In this document: positions 39,998 to 48,225 of the stretch, in pieces | How the letters are laid out: each line of letters begins with the position of its first letter | Numbering within the stretch: the first letter of the stretch is position 1 | DNA from: an uncultured Prevotella sp. | Lineage (GTDB): Bacteria > Bacteroidota > Bacteroidia > Bacteroidales > Bacteroidaceae | Reading direction: 5' to 3' | DNA length: 64,000 nucleotides | Assembly (NCBI GenBank): GCA_900314935.1 | Contig: OMXE01000008.1 | Span: forward strand, 54,294 to 118,293 | Position numbers and translations under genes: made by a program | Notes under the pieces: model-generated | What the model was told of the DNA's origin: nothing | What the model saw: the letters and a program-made list of their open reading frames with translations, nothing else | Database searches by the model: none

Positions 39998-40127
39998 GAA
40001 AATAAGAATATGTGTATCTCACCATTGTGAGATCATATACAGTGCTCGTGAGAGTATTTCCCTATAAACTTGAGTTAATTTAGTTTTTTCCAACGGCCCG
40101 CTCGTGAAGAGTAGGCCGTTTTGCTTT
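39998..40127 (+). ncRNA. Candidate small RNA between pnuT and dnaA
   Basis: Roughly 130 nt from the predicted start (6-8 nt after the -7 box) to the T-run. Hairpins: ATCTCAC / GTGAGAT with a CATT loop (about 40016-40033); CTC-GTGA-GAG (a GNRA-type loop, about 40049-40058); and the terminator AACGGCC (40092-40098) / GGCCGTT (40114-40120), whose apex again holds CTC-GTGAA-GAG, then TTTTGCTTT. The CTCGTGA motif is thus displayed twice. No convincing ORF. I do not recognise it as 6S, tmRNA, SRP or RNase P RNA. Expression is inferred from promoter and terminator. Confidence 0.55.
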
Positions 40128-40259
40128 ATATGAATGTTGGTTTACAGTACCAACACGGTTTGGCACTATCCTTGGTATGGTGGAAAAAGATTGGAATGAT
40201 TGAAGAGAAAAACGGAATCGACAGTTGATAGTACAGTAAACAACTTTGTTTACTGCTTC
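40128..40259. other. Intergenic region between the small RNA and the dnaA end
   Basis: Two hairpins: TGTTGGT (40135-40141) / ACCAACA (40149-40155) and CAGTAAAC (40234-40241) / GTTTACTG (40248-40255). The second lies 4 nt after the dnaA stop and may serve as its 3' end, although no T-run follows. No gene seen. Confidence 0.4.
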
Positions 40260-41672
40260 TTACTTATTCAGTTTCAATGAGTTCTCAATGCTATGAACCT
40301 CTGCTGAGAATGCCTTATCGATCTTCAAACGCTGCTCAACCTGCGTACAGCTATGGATAACCGTACTGTGATCACGCCCAGCAACCAGCTTACCAATACG
40401 ACTGGCAGGCATCTTTGTCATTTTTTGAGCCAGGTACATAGACACCTGACGGGCAACAACCAGCTCGCGTTTCCGTGAACGACTTGCCATAGCTGTGGTA
40501 GTAACATTGAAATGATGGCACACCTTCTCCATGATATCATCAACGGTTACAGATCGCTCCTCCACCTTAACAGCACGCTTGATTACACGTTCTGCCAACT
40601 TCATGTCGATATTACCGTTATATACAATCGAGAAAGCGAGCAACGAATTGATCACACCCTCCAAGTCACGCACGCTACCATTAGCTGTCCGCGCAATATA
40701 CTGAATCACATCTTCAGGAATCTTCAGTCCGTCACGCTTAATCTTGCTCTTCAGGATATCCACACAAAGCTGCACGTTCGGGCGTTCCAATTCAGCAATG
40801 AGTCCGCAAGAGAAGCGAGTAATCATTCGATCGCTCATTCCCTTGAGGTCAACAGGAGGACGGTCGGATGCAAGGATAATACGTTTCCCGTTGCGGAACA
40901 GATGGTTAAAGATATGGAAGAAAGTCTCCTGAGTCTTGGTTGCTGTCACCCACTCCTGCACATCATCCACAATCAGCATATCGATGGTCTGATAAAAATG
41001 CATGAAATCATTGATGCGGTTCTGCATCTGCGCGCTGGTATATTGCACCTGGAACAGTCGGGCACTGATATACAACACACGCTTCTGTGGATAGAGTTCC
41101 TTGGTACGCACACCAATAGCATTGATCAGATGAGTCTTTCCACATCCACTTGGACCATAGATGAACATCGGATTAAACTGGGTGGTTCCTGGATGCTCAG
41201 CAATAGACAAGCCCACACTACGCGGCAGCTTGTTACTATCACCCTCGATGAAGTTTGCAAAGGTATGGTGGGGATCCAACTGACTGTCGATATCCTGTGG
41301 CTGAGCCGTATCCAATATGGTAGGTGACTCGTTACCGCGGGTCTTTACACGTGGGATAACCACATCGGTAGCTGTCTCCTCAGCCTGCAGATCCTGTGTC
41401 AGGTTATGAGTTTTATCCGTCACAACCCGATAGGTCAGTCGGGTACCTGCGCCGAAAACCCTTGTAAGCACCTTCTTCAACAGATCCACGTAGTGCTCTT
41501 CCAAGTACTCGTATACGAACGGACTAGGAACTTGCACCAACAAAGTCTTCATCGCAGGCTTGTACGATTCGAAGGCCAAGGGTCTGAACCAGGTGTTGAA
41601 TTGCTGCTCGGTGACGTTCTCCCTAATTAAATTGAGGCAGTTGTCCCAGCAGGTACGGGGGTTAATACTCAT
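40260..41672 (-). CDS. dnaA: Chromosomal replication initiator DnaA
   Basis: Replication initiator that binds and melts oriC. 470 residues. Domain I (about 1-85, WDNCLNLIRENVTEQQFNTW), flexible domain II (to about 135), AAA+ domain III with Walker A GPSGCGKTHLINAIG and Walker B MLIVDDVQEW. Domain IV is a DNA-binding helix-turn-helix with VAGRDHSTVIHSC at about 435. All key motifs are intact. It stands alone: no dnaN, recF or gyrB beside it, as is common in Bacteroidota. I saw no cluster of TTATCCACA boxes in the flanking gaps, so the origin need not be here. A full -33/-7 promoter lies 39-70 nt upstream. Confidence 0.97.
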   Translation of the reverse strand: MSINPRTCWDNCLNLIRENVTEQQFNTWFRPLAFESYKPAMKTLLVQVPSPFVYEYLEEHYVDLLKKVLTRVFGAGTRLTYRVVTDKTHNLTQDLQAEETATDVVIPRVKTRGNESPTILDTAQPQDIDSQLDPHHTFANFIEGDSNKLPRSVGLSIAEHPGTTQFNPMFIYGPSGCGKTHLINAIGVRTKELYPQKRVLYISARLFQVQYTSAQMQNRINDFMHFYQTIDMLIVDDVQEWVTATKTQETFFHIFNHLFRNGKRIILASDRPPVDLKGMSDRMITRFSCGLIAELERPNVQLCVDILKSKIKRDGLKIPEDVIQYIARTANGSVRDLEGVINSLLAFSIVYNGNIDMKLAERVIKRAVKVEERSVTVDDIMEKVCHHFNVTTTAMASRSRKRELVVARQVSMYLAQKMTKMPASRIGKLVAGRDHSTVIHSCTQVEQRLKIDKAFSAEVHSIENSLKLNK

Positions 41673-42013
41673 AAATGAACACGGTTAGTCTTTCGACGTT
41701 TTTGACAGTGCAAAGGTAGAAAAGATTATTGATTCTTGCAAATCATCTTTTTTATCATTGTGTTCGGAAACGTTCGTAAATTGCCTAAGATTGGTACTTT
41801 AAGCGTGAAACAATTCCATATAATAAAAGATTGGTGTTGCAAAATTATAAGTCATTAGAAATGAATATTTTACCAAGACTAAAACGTCTCGTTATCAGAC
41901 TGGAGTACTCTTTAGGAAAGACAGCGAAAAGTGGCGAAATGTAATCACTTACGCATTTCCAAGAAAGCAAAAATCAAGCGCTTGTCTATTTAGATGTTTT
42001 TTAAATTAAGCAC
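41673..42013. other. Gap between dnaA and the MCE gene
   Basis: Holds the dnaA promoter (41711-41742). A second minus-strand -7-like TAATTTTG (41840-41847) and a CAAGCGCTTG palindrome (41972-41981) are also present. A 27-codon plus-strand ORF (41861-41944, basic) has no clear promoter or ribosome site and is not called. No DnaA-box cluster seen. Confidence 0.5.
41711..41742 (-). promoter_or_regulatory. Promoter of dnaA
   Basis: Minus strand TTTG (41742-41739), 20-nt spacer, TACCTTTG (41718-41711), 38 nt before the start codon. Confidence 0.8.
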
Positions 42014-42907
42014 TTATTTGTCTTTTCTGCCGAACAAAGAAAAATGCACATAGCGCTTCGGGTGTGCTTTCATATTGACCAACAATGAATCAGCATCGCG
42101 CATAGTAGCATTCAAATTCTGGTAAAGACTCGGATCCCGCAAAAGTAACCCGATACTTCCTTCTGTATTGTTGAGCTGGGAGGTCAGCTTCTCCACGTTG
42201 TCCAAGGTCTCGTTCACCTTCTCCATTGTTCCTGCCACATTGATAGCAGCAAGGTTCCCTGTAAGGGTATTCGTATTATCGAGCACGGTATTGGCGCGGT
42301 TCATCAATCCCGGCACGTTCTTGTTCAGTTGAGCGAGCAGCTCATTTACCTCGCGGGTGGTCTTTGTAAGGTCACCTGTTACCGTTCTGATGTTATGGAG
42401 CGACTGTCCGATGGCCGGATCAGCCAGGATTGCGTTCAGACTTCCCATAATACTATCCAGTTTCGGCAACAGCTTCTCAATGGCAGGAATCATCTCCTTC
42501 ACCCTACCCAAGGCACCGTCGTTGATATCCCCGTTAATCAGTCCTCCCGGAGCCAGACGTTGTTGCACATTATCTGCCAGCAGCAGGTTTACCTGTACGT
42601 TTCCGAGGAGATCGCTGACAATCTCTGCCGTACTACCTTCCGGAATGTGAAGACTGGGATCAATGCCCGCTTCGATTTTGATGTTCCCCGGCTTCTCGTA
42701 GTCGTAATTAATACTTTTCACTACACCCACCTTAAATCCATCAGCGTAGATCGGACTGGAAGCTGTCAGTCCGCTGATATCCTTGAACGACAGATAGTAT
42801 TTCGTATCCGTCGAGAAGATATTCATTCCTTTTAGGTAGTTCATTCCGAAAAACAGAAGAACCAATCCTGCGACGGCCACCAAGCCGATTTTGATTTCTT
42901 TTTTCAT
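42014..42907 (-). CDS. MCE/MlaD family lipid-transport substrate-binding protein
   Basis: 297-residue protein anchored by one N-terminal transmembrane helix (KIGLVAVAGLVLLFFGMNYL). It is followed by an MCE domain (about 35-115) with YYLSFKDISGLTASSPIYADG, and a long helical coil (about 140-270) rich in N/L heptads. Such proteins form hexameric rings in the periplasm that pass phospholipids between membranes with an MlaEF-like ABC transporter, which is not in this window. The gene starts 18 nt after the amidase gene, an arrangement common in Bacteroidota, so the two are co-transcribed. Confidence 0.88.
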   Translation of the reverse strand: MKKEIKIGLVAVAGLVLLFFGMNYLKGMNIFSTDTKYYLSFKDISGLTASSPIYADGFKVGVVKSINYDYEKPGNIKIEAGIDPSLHIPEGSTAEIVSDLLGNVQVNLLLADNVQQRLAPGGLINGDINDGALGRVKEMIPAIEKLLPKLDSIMGSLNAILADPAIGQSLHNIRTVTGDLTKTTREVNELLAQLNKNVPGLMNRANTVLDNTNTLTGNLAAINVAGTMEKVNETLDNVEKLTSQLNNTEGSIGLLLRDPSLYQNLNATMRDADSLLVNMKAHPKRYVHFSLFGRKDK

Positions 42908-42925
42908 GTTGTGATCCTGCTAGTG

Positions 42926-44131
42926 TTATTGACTCCTGCGAGCCTTAAACTCACGTATCGCCTGTGTAACATCCATTTTCTCCCCTTTCTTGAAGGCGAT
43001 GATGAATGCTCCAGGGAACTTATCCAGAAGCGATTTCCTTAATCGATAAATCTCGTTATAGTCAGTCGAGCTTCCTGTAGTATATTTATAATAGCCACCC
43101 TCCTTGTACGAATCGATGTTCTTTACACCCTTGAAACGACTACTTGATACAGGTACAGCCTTGGTATCTGCCATGATTTGCACCTTAAACACCGGTGCAT
43201 CCTGTTGTGCAGAAGATTCGCTCACCGTTTCTTTCTTCACCTCCAACGGTTTCTCCTTAACTGGTTGTTCCGTCCTGGGCTTCGCAGGTTGCTCAACCTT
43301 GGGAGTCTTTGGGGCCTCTGGCTCATTCAGGAAAGGTGTGGCTGAACCGCCAAAATACTTTTTCTTATACGCAATGAAAGCATTATAGAAGCCTCGTGCA
43401 TATTGCTCTGGAGCCTCGCTGGAGTTCATAAACCGCTCCTCGTCGGGTGTAGAGATGAAGCCCAGCTCCAGCAGACAGCCCGGCATAGAAGATAGGCGCA
43501 GCACAGCAAGGTTATCCTGATGAGCGCCCGCATTGGCTCTTCCTGTCGCAGCACACATATACCGCTGCATGAACTTCGCCAGTTCCACGCTGCGTTCCAT
43601 GTAGGTATCCTGAATGAATTCGAACATGATATTGCTCTCGGGCGAGTTTGGATCAAATCCCGCATAATGCTGCTGGTAGTCCTTCTCCATTACGATGACT
43701 GCGTTCTCCCGTTTAGCCACCTCGAGGTTCTCCATAATACCCTTCTTTCCCGAGTTTCTACCTCGTCCCAGTGTGTATGTTTGGAATCCACGTGCGATCT
43801 TTCCTCCTGGCAAAGCATTGATATGTACGGAAACAAACAAGTCGGCTTTGTTCTTGTTGGCAATCTCGGCCCTTTGCCACAGTTCGAGAAAGACATCCGT
43901 TTTCCGCGTATAGATTACTTTCACGTCAGGACAGTTCCTTTCAATCATCTTACCTAACGCCAGCGCCATTTTCAGTGTGAGGTTCTTCTCTTTCGATATC
44001 TTACCCACACATCCCGTATCTTTTCCTCCGTGTCCGGCATCGATGACAAGGACAAACTGCTTGGCAGTTGTATCGGCGAACGCCCCAACCGTCCACATCA
44101 TCATGATCACGAGCAATAACCTTTTCATCAT
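42926..44131 (-). CDS. N-acetylmuramoyl-L-alanine amidase (AmiC type) with SPOR-like C-terminus
   Basis: Zinc amidase (Amidase_3) that cuts stem peptides from peptidoglycan during division. 401 residues. Signal peptide (about 1-20). Zinc ligands in DAGHGGKDTG (His34), E49 region (SKEKNLTLK) and SVHINA; catalytic Glu in LELGFISTP. After a P/E/K-rich linker (about 265-315) a C-terminal SPOR-like domain (VFKVQIMADTKAVP onward) would bind denuded glycan strands. The -7 box TAACTTTG ends 8 nt before the first of two ATG codons, so the transcript may be leaderless or nearly so. First gene of the amidase-mce pair. Confidence 0.92.
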   Translation of the reverse strand: MMKRLLLVIMMMWTVGAFADTTAKQFVLVIDAGHGGKDTGCVGKISKEKNLTLKMALALGKMIERNCPDVKVIYTRKTDVFLELWQRAEIANKNKADLFVSVHINALPGGKIARGFQTYTLGRGRNSGKKGIMENLEVAKRENAVIVMEKDYQQHYAGFDPNSPESNIMFEFIQDTYMERSVELAKFMQRYMCAATGRANAGAHQDNLAVLRLSSMPGCLLELGFISTPDEERFMNSSEAPEQYARGFYNAFIAYKKKYFGGSATPFLNEPEAPKTPKVEQPAKPRTEQPVKEKPLEVKKETVSESSAQQDAPVFKVQIMADTKAVPVSSSRFKGVKNIDSYKEGGYYKYTTGSSTDYNEIYRLRKSLLDKFPGAFIIAFKKGEKMDVTQAIREFKARRSQ

Positions 44132-44139
44132 ACGCGCTG

Positions 44140-44147
44140 CAAAGTTA
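44140..44147 (-). promoter_or_regulatory. -7 box of the amidase-mce pair
   Basis: Minus strand TAACTTTG, with only 8 nt between its end and the ATG at 44131, implying almost no 5' leader. Confidence 0.65.
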
Positions 44148-44175
44148 ATGAATTATCATAAAATGGTGTCAACCA

Positions 44176-44556
44176 TCACGGAGTTTTATCATTTATTAAG
44201 TGTAAAGTCACTGAGGCCCCTTCGAGTTGCGCCCCTAAGGGTGGGTTCTTTTTGGTCACGGTAATGACAATCTCCTGCACCTGCGGAAACGTTTCCATCA
44301 TGCTTCCGCCGATCCTCCCTGCCAAGTGTTCCAGCAGGTTGGACGGCGTCTGCATCTCTCTATTTATGATTTCGTAAATCTCCGCATAATTCAGTGTATC
44401 CTCAACATGGTCGGAGTGCATAGCTGTAGTCACGTCACATTGCACGCAAACGTCAACCACAAACTCCCCGCCTGTTGCCCGCTCCTGCTCCATTACCCCG
44501 TGACGGGCATGGAATCGCAGTCCTTTCAACGCTATCTTTGAACTCTCAATCCTCAA
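44176..44556 (-). CDS. folB: Dihydroneopterin aldolase
   Basis: Folate-pathway aldolase converting 7,8-dihydroneopterin to 6-hydroxymethyl-dihydropterin. 126 residues, family norm about 120. Conserved: ALKGLRFHARHGVMEQE (Glu of the pterin site), NYAEIYEII, NLLEHLAGRI and the lysine region VTVTKKNPPL. The start is unusual. No in-frame ATG precedes the first conserved strand and a TAG stop lies two codons upstream, so TTG at 44556 is the best start. It sits 8 nt after GAGAGG. That TTG and the next codons (M-R-I-E-S) come from a 7-bp repeat (44541-44561). Without this start the first beta strand would be lost. Confidence 0.88.
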   Translation of the reverse strand: MRIESSKIALKGLRFHARHGVMEQERATGGEFVVDVCVQCDVTTAMHSDHVEDTLNYAEIYEIINREMQTPSNLLEHLAGRIGGSMMETFPQVQEIVITVTKKNPPLGAQLEGASVTLHLINDKTP

Positions 44557-44561
44557 TTCCT
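44541..44561 (-). repeat. 7-bp-period repeat over the folB start codon
   Basis: AACTCTC, AATCCTC, AATTCCT on the plus strand (44541-44561), phased at 7 bp; on the coding strand it supplies the TTG start and the following codons. Confidence 0.6.
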
Positions 44562-44625
44562 ACACCTCTCTATTATAATACTTACATTATTTAAATAATT
44601 AATTATTATATAGTACATCTGAAGT

Positions 44626-47175
44626 CTATCCACACCTACTGGCTCCGCAATTTGTACAAATCAAGCAACCCTCCTGATAGACAAGCGTCTCCTGTCCACA
44701 GTTCGGGCACCGCTGTCCTTTTGCCTGCGTACCGTCAGAGATATATTTCTTCAGGGCACGTTCCACACCCACCTTCCATGTATTGATGCTCTCGCTCTTC
44801 AGCTGCAGGGAGCTGACAAGTTTGATGACATGCTCAATGGGCATTCGATAGCGAAGCACACCAGAGATCAGCTTTGCATAGTTCCAATACTCCGGGTTGA
44901 ATTTCTCACTCAGTCCTTCAACAGTGGTCTTGTATCCCCGTTTGTTCTCAAACTGGAAGTCGTAACGTTTCGAGCCATCCTCATTAGTCTGCTTAATGAT
45001 CTTACCCTTTACCACCGACTTAGGAAGCATGATACCTTCCTCATCATCCTGCAGACCCGTAAAGATCTCGTAGGGATAGCCGTCGAGCAAACCGACAAAC
45101 GCCACCCATTTCTCCTTATTGTTCTGGAACCTCACCACATCACACTCCAAAGTCTGCGGTCTTACCTCCGTCACCTCCGGGTGCTTACAGGGAACAGGCT
45201 CCAGTTTCGGTTCTTCCTTTTTCTTCTTCTCGCTTACCTGGATCATCACACCCGAACGACTACCGTCGCGATAGATGGTACAACCCTTACAGCCACTTCG
45301 CCAAGCCTCTACGTAGAGACGGTTCACCAAAGCCTCATCCACATCGTTCGGCAGGTTCACGGTTACACTGATGGAATGGTCAACCCACTTCTGGATAGCC
45401 CCTTGCATCTTCACCTTCATGAGCCAGTCAACATCATTCGCAGTTGCTTTATAATAAGGTGAACGAGCCACAAGCGCATCTATCTCCTCCTGAGAGTATC
45501 GTTTATCGGTATCAATACCATTGATCTTCATCCATTCCAGGAATTTCTTGTGATAGACAATAAACTCCTCGAACGAGTCACCCACCTCATCAACAAAGTC
45601 AACATGCACATCGGGCTCATTGGGATTCACCTTACGACGACGTTTATATACAGGCAGGAACACAGGTTCTATACCGCTGGTGGTCTGTGTCATCAGCGAG
45701 GTAGTACCCGTCGGTGCGATTGTCAGACAGGCAATATTCCTTCTGCCATATTGCTTCATTTCCTTGTAGAGCTTCGGATCGGCTTCCTTGATACGAAGGA
45801 TGAATGGATTATTCTTTTCACGATTCGCATCATAGATGTCGAAGGCACCGCGTTCCTTAGCCATCTGTACCGATGAGCCATAGGCTGCCAAGGCAAGGGT
45901 ACGATGAACATTCACCGAGAAGTCGGTTGCCTCCTGCGTACCATAGCGCAGCATCATGGCAGCAATCATATCACCCTCTGCAGTAATACCCACACCTGTG
46001 CGACGCCCCAAGGAACTCTTCTTCTTGATTTTCTCCCAAAGATGATATTCAGCCCCTTTCACTTCATCGCTCTGCGGATCACTCTCCACCTTCTGCATGA
46101 TCTGGTCGATCTTCTCCAGCTCCAGATCAACGATATCATCCATCAGTCGCTGGGCAAAGCCCACATGCTTCTTGAAGAGTTCATAATCGAAATAAGCATC
46201 CTTGGTAAATGGGTTCACGACATAGCTATAGAGGTTAATGCTCAGTAACCTACATGAGTCGTACGGACAAAGTGGTATCTCCCCACACGGATTCGTGGAT
46301 ACTGTACGGAAGCCCAGATCGGCATAGCAGTCGGGAATACTCTCCTTCAGGATGGTATCCCAGAACAACACGCCCGGCTCGGCACTCTTCCAAGCATTAT
46401 GAACAATCTTCTCCCACAGATCCTTGGCACGGATAGTCTTCTTCACATCAGGATGGTCACTATCCACCGGGAACTGCTGAACGTACTCCTTATCATCAAT
46501 GGCAGCCTGCATGAACGCATCGTCGATCTTCACGCTCACGTTAGCTCCCGTCACCTTTCCTTCAGTCATCTTCGCATCAATGAATGCTTCTGAATCGGGA
46601 TGTTTGATACCCACACTGAGCATCAAGGCACCGCGGCGACCATCCTGAGCCACCTCGCGTGTACTATTACTATATCGCTCCATGAACGGCACCAGACCCG
46701 TAGAGGTAAGTGCCGAATTGTTCACAGGTGAACCCTTCGGACGGATATGGGTAAGGTCGTGCCCTACACCACCTCGACGTTTCATCAGCTGTACCTGTTC
46801 CTCATCTATACGCAAGATGGCACCATACGAGTCGGCATCACCATCCAAACCGATCACAAAGCAGTTAGACAGTGAAGCTACCTGAAAATTGTTCCCGATA
46901 CCGGTCATCGGACTGCCTGCCGGTACGATATATTTGAAATGGTCCAATAACTGGAAAATATCATCGGCCGACATCGGGTTGGCATACTTCTTTTCAATTC
47001 TGGCAATCTCATTGGCAATTCGCCAATGCATGTCAGCCGGACTTTTCTCATAGATATTGCCAAAGCTGTCTTTCATGGCATACTTGGTCACCCAAACACG
47101 GGCGGCCAGTTCGTCACCGCTGAAATACTCAAGCGAAGCGTTGAATGCCTCATCGTACGTATATGTTCTCATCAT
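44626..47175 (-). CDS. nrdJ: Class II (B12-dependent) ribonucleotide reductase
   Basis: Adenosylcobalamin-dependent reductase making deoxyribonucleotides, functional with or without oxygen. 849 residues. Active-site features: SLSNCFVIG (first redox Cys), the NPCGEIPL motif with the radical Cys and Glu, and TIAPTGTTSLM for the phosphate. After the barrel comes an adenosylcobalamin-type extension (from about 700) and a C-terminal zinc ribbon CPNCGQETL...CLICTNCG ending in cysteines that reduce the active site. It needs no NrdB partner. No cobalamin riboswitch is visible in the 160 bp upstream. B12 use fits with MeaB in the same window. A full -33/-7 promoter lies 28-58 nt upstream; folB follows 69 nt later. 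Confidence 0.95.
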   Translation of the reverse strand: MMRTYTYDEAFNASLEYFSGDELAARVWVTKYAMKDSFGNIYEKSPADMHWRIANEIARIEKKYANPMSADDIFQLLDHFKYIVPAGSPMTGIGNNFQVASLSNCFVIGLDGDADSYGAILRIDEEQVQLMKRRGGVGHDLTHIRPKGSPVNNSALTSTGLVPFMERYSNSTREVAQDGRRGALMLSVGIKHPDSEAFIDAKMTEGKVTGANVSVKIDDAFMQAAIDDKEYVQQFPVDSDHPDVKKTIRAKDLWEKIVHNAWKSAEPGVLFWDTILKESIPDCYADLGFRTVSTNPCGEIPLCPYDSCRLLSINLYSYVVNPFTKDAYFDYELFKKHVGFAQRLMDDIVDLELEKIDQIMQKVESDPQSDEVKGAEYHLWEKIKKKSSLGRRTGVGITAEGDMIAAMMLRYGTQEATDFSVNVHRTLALAAYGSSVQMAKERGAFDIYDANREKNNPFILRIKEADPKLYKEMKQYGRRNIACLTIAPTGTTSLMTQTTSGIEPVFLPVYKRRRKVNPNEPDVHVDFVDEVGDSFEEFIVYHKKFLEWMKINGIDTDKRYSQEEIDALVARSPYYKATANDVDWLMKVKMQGAIQKWVDHSISVTVNLPNDVDEALVNRLYVEAWRSGCKGCTIYRDGSRSGVMIQVSEKKKKEEPKLEPVPCKHPEVTEVRPQTLECDVVRFQNNKEKWVAFVGLLDGYPYEIFTGLQDDEEGIMLPKSVVKGKIIKQTNEDGSKRYDFQFENKRGYKTTVEGLSEKFNPEYWNYAKLISGVLRYRMPIEHVIKLVSSLQLKSESINTWKVGVERALKKYISDGTQAKGQRCPNCGQETLVYQEGCLICTNCGASRCG

Positions 47176-47202
47176 GATTCTGTAGTTTTATGCGATTTGG
47201 TG

Positions 47203-47233
47203 CAAAGGTACGAAAAATCGAGAGCAGAACAAA
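47203..47233 (-). promoter_or_regulatory. Promoter of nrdJ
   Basis: Minus strand TTTG (47233-47230), 19-nt spacer, TACCTTTG (47210-47203). Confidence 0.8.
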
Positions 47234-47305
47234 ACAAATTATCCTTTTTTTCTCATTCCGATTGAAAAAACAGTCATCGAGTTTCCCGTTTTGGAAAACT
47301 TATCG

Positions 47306-47313
47306 TATCTTTG
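47306..47313 (+). promoter_or_regulatory. -7 box of the nitroreductase gene
   Basis: TATCTTTG, exact TAnnTTTG, 20 nt before the ATG at 47334. Confidence 0.65.
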
Positions 47314-47333
47314 CAGAAGAAAAATGTTCCAAA

Positions 47334-48104
47334 ATGAAAAACTTAGATACCAGAAGAAGCATCCGCAAATATACAAGTTGTGATGTCAGTGAAGAGTTGC
47401 TAAACAAGTTGTTTACCCAAGCAGCGCGCACCCAGACGATGGGTAACCTGCAGTTATACAGTGTGGTTATCACCCGAGATCCGAAGATCAAGGAACAACT
47501 GGCGCCTGCACACTTCAACCAACCCATGGTTACTGAGGCTCCCGTGTTACTTACCATCTGTGCCGATTTCAACCGCACAAGTTTCTGGGCACGTTGTCGA
47601 AATGCCGAACCAGGCTACGACAACTTCCTGTCGTTCATCAACGCCGCCACCGATGCCTTGCTTTATACCCAAACACTCTGCAATCTCATGGACGAGGAAG
47701 GATTAGGCTACTGCTTTTTAGGCACGACTATCTATCAGCCACAGCAGATCATTGACGTCCTGCAACTGCCCAAGCTCGTCATGCCTGTAGCCACCCTCAC
47801 CGTTGGCTGGCCTGATGAAGAGCCATCCCTCTCCGACCGTCTGCCCACAGAGAGTTTCGTTCACCAAGAACGCTACAACGACTATCTGGGACAAGATATC
47901 GACAACTATTATTTCAACAAGGAGCATCTGCCCGAGAACGAGCAGTTCGTCAGGATCAACAACAAGGAAACACTTGCTCAAGTGTTTACCGATATCCGAT
48001 ACACGCGAAAAGACAATGAAGCCTTGTCGGCAGAACTCATCAAAGCGCTTGTACGTCAGGACTTTCTACCCCACACCGTATTGAATACGAAAGTAAGCAA
48101 ATAG
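47334..48104 (+). CDS. Nitroreductase family flavoprotein
   Basis: 256-residue FMN-dependent NAD(P)H oxidoreductase of the nitroreductase superfamily. ATG 47334 is chosen because the conserved DTRRSIRKYTSCDVSEELL follows at once and the promoter box lies 20 nt upstream; the same frame runs open further up. FMN-phosphate contact RRSIRKY near residue 6-12, the AARTQTMGNLQLYSVVIT core and GYCFLGTTIYQPQQI are visible. The C-terminal extension (about 180-256) is longer than in minimal nitroreductases, as in the NfsA/FRP-like group. Physiological substrate unknown. Monocistronic, with a strong convergent terminator after it. Confidence 0.88.
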   Translation: MKNLDTRRSIRKYTSCDVSEELLNKLFTQAARTQTMGNLQLYSVVITRDPKIKEQLAPAHFNQPMVTEAPVLLTICADFNRTSFWARCRNAEPGYDNFLSFINAATDALLYTQTLCNLMDEEGLGYCFLGTTIYQPQQIIDVLQLPKLVMPVATLTVGWPDEEPSLSDRLPTESFVHQERYNDYLGQDIDNYYFNKEHLPENEQFVRINNKETLAQVFTDIRYTRKDNEALSAELIKALVRQDFLPHTVLNTKVSK

Positions 48105-48117
48105 CAAGCATTTTGTT

Positions 48118-48198
48118 AGAAGGCTGATAACCTATAGTTATAAGCCTGATAAGTCATAGAAAGAAGGCTGATAACGCATAGAAAGAAGGCTGATAAGT
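48118..48198. repeat. 22-bp-period tandem repeat after the nitroreductase gene
   Basis: AAGGCTGATAA (one copy AAGCCTGATAA) begins at 48120, 48142, 48164 and 48186, exactly 22 bp apart, with 11-bp variable spacers of which two share GCATAGAAAG/TCATAGAAAG. The last unit forms the left arm of the terminator. Confidence 0.85.
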
Positions 48199-48216
48199 TA
48201 CCCTTATCAGCCTTCT
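48184..48216. terminator. Hairpin between nitroreductase and MFS genes
   Basis: 14-bp perfect stem AGAAGGCTGATAAG (48184-48197) / CTTATCAGCCTTCT (48203-48216) with a TTACC loop, between the convergent 3' ends. No T-run on either side, but the stem is long. Confidence 0.7.
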
Positions 48217-48225
48217 GAGTTTATC

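Noticed and set aside
41861-41944. 27-codon basic ORF upstream of dnaA (MNILPRLKRLVIRLEYSLGK...)
   Set aside because: No promoter box or ribosome site placed for it; this length is expected by chance in AT-rich DNA.
41673-42013. Replication origin next to dnaA
   Set aside because: No cluster of TTATCCACA-like boxes or AT-rich 13-mers was seen on either side of dnaA.
47176-47333. Cobalamin riboswitch before nrdJ
   Set aside because: The leader is under 30 nt and lacks the conserved B12-box sequence.
48118-48198. CRISPR array
   Set aside because: The period is 22 bp with an 11-bp core, spacers are too short and similar, and no cas genes are nearby.
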